Source: Acidobacteriota bacterium
GTDB lineage: Bacteria; Acidobacteriota; Polarisedimenticolia; J045
Direction: 5' to 3'
Assembly (NCBI GenBank): GCA_017994815.1
Contig: JAGOJY010000012.1
Coordinates: 1 to 64,000, forward strand
Length of the DNA: 64,000 nt
Shown piece by piece: positions 61,215 to 64,000 of this stretch; the first letter of the stretch is position 1, and every line of letters starts with the position of its first letter. The position numbers were made by a program, and so were the translations under genes. The notes under the pieces were generated by a model. It saw nothing but the letters and a program-made list of their open reading frames with translations. It did not search any database and was not told the origin of the DNA.

Positions 61215-63101
61215 ATGGAGCTGAAGACCGTAGGCGTCGTCGGCTGTGGACTGATGGGGTCCGGCATCGCGCAAGCCGCCGCCGACGCCGGTTATGCAAC
61301 CATGATCCGCGAACTGACGCCCGACCTGGTGGAGAAAGGGTTGAGGCGCATCAACGGTTTTCTCCAGAAAGGCGTGGAGAAAGGCAAGCTCTCGCCGTCC
61401 CGGCGGGACGAGGTTTGGAACCGAATCAGGGGCGTGACCGACCTCGCCGATTTGGGCGGATGTGATTTGGTCATCGAGGCTGTCGTCGAGTCCTTCGAGG
61501 CCAAGCGCGCGCTCTTCGCCGAACTTGACGGGGTTTGCAAGCCGGGCGCCGTCCTGGCGACCAACACCTCCTCGTTCCGGGTGTCCGACATCGCCGCCGC
61601 CACCAGGCGCCCGCAGTTGGTGGTTGGGTTGCACTATTTCTATCCGGCGGTCATCAACCAGTTGCTCGAGGTCATCCACACAGCCGAAACCTCCCCCGCC
61701 GTTGTGGAGGCGTTGTTGGACTTCGCACGCCTGAACGGCAAGCTCCCCATCCTGGTGCGCGATGCGCCCGGCTTTGCCATCAATCGCTTCTTCGTGCCGT
61801 GGCTCAACGAGGCTGCGCGGTTGCTGGATGAAGGCGTGGCCAACATCCCCACCATTGACGCGGCGGCCAGCGAGGCCTTTGGCGTCGGCATGGGCCCCTT
61901 TGCTTTGATGAATGCCACCGGCGTTCCTCTTGCCTACCACAGCGCGGCGTCGTTGACCCAGGCGCTCGGCGCGTTTTACGCGCCCGCCGCGAGCCTCAGC
62001 CGACAATTCGCCGCAGGTCGGCCGTGGGATCTGGATGGTGAAGTGGAGGCCGTCACGAAGCCAGCGGTGGCCGAGCGCATGTTGGGCGTGACGTTTGGCG
62101 TCGCCGTGAAGCTGGTGGAAGAAGGGGTAGCCACCGCCGAAGATGTCGACCGCGGGGCGACCGTGGGGTTGCGCTGGGCCAAGGGGCCGTTTGCGCTGAT
62201 GAACGCTGCCGGCCTGCCCCAAGCCCTGGCGCTGGCCGAAGCGATTGAACAGCGCCACGCCGGTTTCGTCCCCCGCCTGCTGCGCACCCGATGCGAGGCG
62301 TGGCTGCTGCGCGACGTGCGTCTGACCCTGGAGGGGCCGCTGGCCGTCATCACCATCAGCCGCCCCGAGGCGCTCAATGCGCTCAATGACAAGGTGCTGC
62401 ATGAGCTGCAAGCGGCGCTCACCGCCGTGGGCGAGGACCGCGCGGTGCGCGTTGTCATCCTCACCGGCGAGGGCAGAGCTTTCATCGCCGGCGCCGACAT
62501 CAAGGAGATCCAGGCGTTGGCGACCGATCCCTCCGCCCTCCGGGCTTTTACCGAGTTCGGTCAGCGAGTGTGCAGGACCATCGAGGCTTTGCCGCAGCCA
62601 GTTATCGCGGCGATCAATGGCTTCGCCATGGGCGGCGGGTTGGAGATCGCGCTGGCGTGTGATATCCGGATCGCTTCGTCGCAGGCCACGCTGGGTTTCC
62701 CCGAAGTGGGGCTGGGTATTCTCCCGGGGCTGGGCGGCACCCAACGCTCCGCGCGCCTGCTGGGGCGCGGCCGCGCGTCGGAATTGATCTTCACCGGTGA
62801 CCCGATCGGCGCCGACGAGGCGGCACGCACGGGATTGGTCAACCGCGTCACGTCGCCGGCGCACTTGATGCCCGAAGCGCGCAAGCTGGCCGGGCGCATC
62901 GCCAGCCGGGCGCCGGCCGCCGTTGCCCAGGCCAAGGCCGCCTTGCACGCCGCGCAACAACTGTCGCTGGAGCAGGGCCTGGTTTTCGAAGTAGACCGGG
63001 TCATGGAGGTGTTTGCCACACCGGACAGGGTGGAGGGCTTGCAGGCGTTCATCGAGAAACGCAAGCCTGTCTTCAGCGGCCAGGCGACGGAGGGGAAGTA
63101 G
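61215..63101 (+). CDS. 3-hydroxyacyl-CoA dehydrogenase / enoyl-CoA hydratase fusion
   Basis: A 628-residue bifunctional beta-oxidation-type enzyme. Residues 1-375 are 3-hydroxyacyl-CoA dehydrogenase: NAD site VGVVGCGLMGSGIAQAAADA, VIEAVVESFEAKR, NTSSFRVSDIA, catalytic His in VVGLHYFYPA and two C-terminal dehydrogenase domains. Residues 375-628 are a crotonase domain: ISRPEALNALN, FIAGADIKEIQ, GFAMGGGLEIALACD and GFPEVGLGILPGLGGTQR supply the oxyanion hole and both acidic residues. The order (dehydrogenase first) is the reverse of FadB/FadJ and like archaeal crotonyl-CoA hydratase/3-hydroxybutyryl-CoA dehydrogenases. Codon use is noticeably less GC-biased than the rest of the window. The next gene follows after 5 bases. 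Confidence 0.9.
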   Translation: MELKTVGVVGCGLMGSGIAQAAADAGYATMIRELTPDLVEKGLRRINGFLQKGVEKGKLSPSRRDEVWNRIRGVTDLADLGGCDLVIEAVVESFEAKRALFAELDGVCKPGAVLATNTSSFRVSDIAAATRRPQLVVGLHYFYPAVINQLLEVIHTAETSPAVVEALLDFARLNGKLPILVRDAPGFAINRFFVPWLNEAARLLDEGVANIPTIDAAASEAFGVGMGPFALMNATGVPLAYHSAASLTQALGAFYAPAASLSRQFAAGRPWDLDGEVEAVTKPAVAERMLGVTFGVAVKLVEEGVATAEDVDRGATVGLRWAKGPFALMNAAGLPQALALAEAIEQRHAGFVPRLLRTRCEAWLLRDVRLTLEGPLAVITISRPEALNALNDKVLHELQAALTAVGEDRAVRVVILTGEGRAFIAGADIKEIQALATDPSALRAFTEFGQRVCRTIEALPQPVIAAINGFAMGGGLEIALACDIRIASSQATLGFPEVGLGILPGLGGTQRSARLLGRGRASELIFTGDPIGADEAARTGLVNRVTSPAHLMPEARKLAGRIASRAPAAVAQAKAALHAAQQLSLEQGLVFEVDRVMEVFATPDRVEGLQAFIEKRKPVFSGQATEGK

Positions 63102-63106
63102 CCCTT

Positions 63107-64000
63107 ATGAGCACGAACAAGAAGGCCGTCCGCAAACCAATCCGGGCCAGCGAGGCCATGAAGAAGTTCATGGCCGACTACTACCTCGAGTTGGATCACG
63201 CGACGCAAACCGGCGAGCGGAGAATTGCGTGGTGCACCAGCGTAGGTCCGGCCGAGATCCTGCGGGCCTTCGGCTTTTTGGTTTATTTTCCCGAGACGCA
63301 CGCGGCAATGCTCGGCAGCACGCGCACGGCGACCGACCATATTCCGTTCGCCACGGCGCTGGGATACGCGCCGGAGATCTGTTCCTACCTGACAGCGGAC
63401 ATCGGCGCCTTCCGGCAGGGGTTCACGCCGCTGACCAAGGCCTACGGCATCAAGGCCGTGCCCCAACCCGCCGCGTTGGTCTTCAACACCAATCAATGCC
63501 GCGACGTGCAAGATTGGTTTGGCTGGTATGCCGCTGAATTCAACGTCCCTCTCCTGGGCGTTTACACTCACCGTGGTCACACCGACGTCGCCACCCACCA
63601 GTTGCAGTCGATCACGCACCAACTGGAGGATTTGATCGCACCGCTGGCGCAAATCGCCGGCCGCAGATTCGATCTGGACGAGTTCCGGCGCGTGGTGGCG
63701 CTCTCGCGGGAATGTTCCGACTTGTGGCGGCGAGTGCTGGAAACCGCCGCCGCCGCGCCGGCTCCGTTGACGTTTTTCGACAGCGTGACGTTGATGGGTC
63801 CGGCGGTGGTGGGCCGGGGAACCCAGGCCGCGGTCGATTTCTACAAACTTCTGCTGGCGGAGCTGCAAGAGAGAACCGCCCGGGGTGAAGGAGCCATCGA
63901 GGTTGAACGTTTCCGGCTCTACTGGGAGGGGATGCCGATTTGGGGGCGGCTGAGGGCCCATTCCGAGTTGTTTGCCGATCTGGGGGCCAGCGTGCTGGCT
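63107..64000 (+). CDS. BcrC/HgdB-family subunit (benzoyl-CoA reductase or 2-hydroxyacyl-CoA dehydratase), partial
   Basis: 298 codons are visible and the frame is open at the window end, so the C-terminus is missing. Family phrases: RIAWCTSVGPAEILRAFGFL, VYFPETHAAMLGSTRTA, FNTNQCRDVQDWFGWYA, and EGMPIWGRL. Conserved Cys at C43 and in NTNQC are probable [4Fe-4S] ligands. These proteins form heterodimers that, with an ATP-dependent activator, either dearomatise benzoyl-CoA or dehydrate 2-hydroxyacyl-CoA; both reactions are strictly anaerobic. Adjacency to a dehydrogenase/hydratase fits either pathway. GGAGGGG lies about 12 bases upstream of the ATG. Confidence 0.88.
   Translation, partial: MSTNKKAVRKPIRASEAMKKFMADYYLELDHATQTGERRIAWCTSVGPAEILRAFGFLVYFPETHAAMLGSTRTATDHIPFATALGYAPEICSYLTADIGAFRQGFTPLTKAYGIKAVPQPAALVFNTNQCRDVQDWFGWYAAEFNVPLLGVYTHRGHTDVATHQLQSITHQLEDLIAPLAQIAGRRFDLDEFRRVVALSRECSDLWRRVLETAAAAPAPLTFFDSVTLMGPAVVGRGTQAAVDFYKLLLAELQERTARGEGAIEVERFRLYWEGMPIWGRLRAHSELFADLGASVLA

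Overview
The window reads as chromosomal DNA from a GC-rich Gram-negative bacterium. An outer membrane is implied by a BamA/TamA-type barrel protein, a TolC/adaptor/RND efflux operon and a flagellin. Three things fit Acidobacteriota (Thermoanaerobaculia-like) best, with Myxococcota as the alternative: large secreted mosaic proteins (FG-GAP, HAF, MopE-like metal-binding repeats, M28 peptidase with proprotein-convertase P-domain) ending in recurring C-terminal modules, Ser/Thr kinases with TPR or BRCT tails, and sigma-54 regulation. This placement is an inference; no rRNA or tRNA gene was found.

Layout. 1-1.9 kb: an A/T-richer peptidoglycan-binding membrane protein with an internal tandem duplication, then gene-free mosaic DNA. 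2-6 kb (minus): a kinase-TPR protein and a secreted HAF-repeat protein. 6-10 kb (minus): a tightly packed DUF169 / activating enzyme / glycyl-radical operon whose radical enzyme carries the expected active-site residues of trans-4-hydroxy-L-proline dehydratase. 10-12.4 kb: SDR plus small protein, and a hydrogenase-maturation-protease homologue behind a sigma-54-like promoter. 12.4-22 kb: FG-GAP protein, an LTA-synthase-like sulfatase with an outer-membrane barrel protein, and a divergent two-component system. 22-30 kb: K+/H+ antiporter and a CzcCBA-type metal efflux operon.

30-37 kb: a translationally coupled trio (secreted SGNH-like protein, DUF1697, sigma-54 activator), an OsmC gene with its own sigma-54-like promoter, and an ECF42 sigma factor with two DGPF (YCII) proteins. 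37-44 kb: zinc-ribbon DUF2007 protein, B12-type radical SAM and YjbQ genes next to a membrane-anchored winged-helix regulator, a kinase-BRCT fusion, a PepSY-like protein. 43.7-47.4 kb: an isolated flagellin with a near-perfect sigma-28 promoter and two paralogous HTH-TPR regulators. 47.7-60.8 kb: beta-helix/MopE protein, DUF4142, two GT-C-like membrane proteins around an M28 peptidase, and an FAD oxidoreductase.

61.2-64 kb differs in codon choice. It encodes a 3-hydroxyacyl-CoA dehydrogenase/enoyl-CoA hydratase fusion (dehydrogenase first) followed by the start of a BcrC/HgdB-type dehydratase or reductase subunit. Together with the glycyl-radical enzyme this suggests anaerobic amino-acid or aromatic/fatty-acid metabolism. 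The most unusual items are the kinase-BRCT fusion, the DUF169-linked hydroxyproline dehydratase operon, the alternative-sigma promoters, and the shared C-terminal modules of the secreted proteins.
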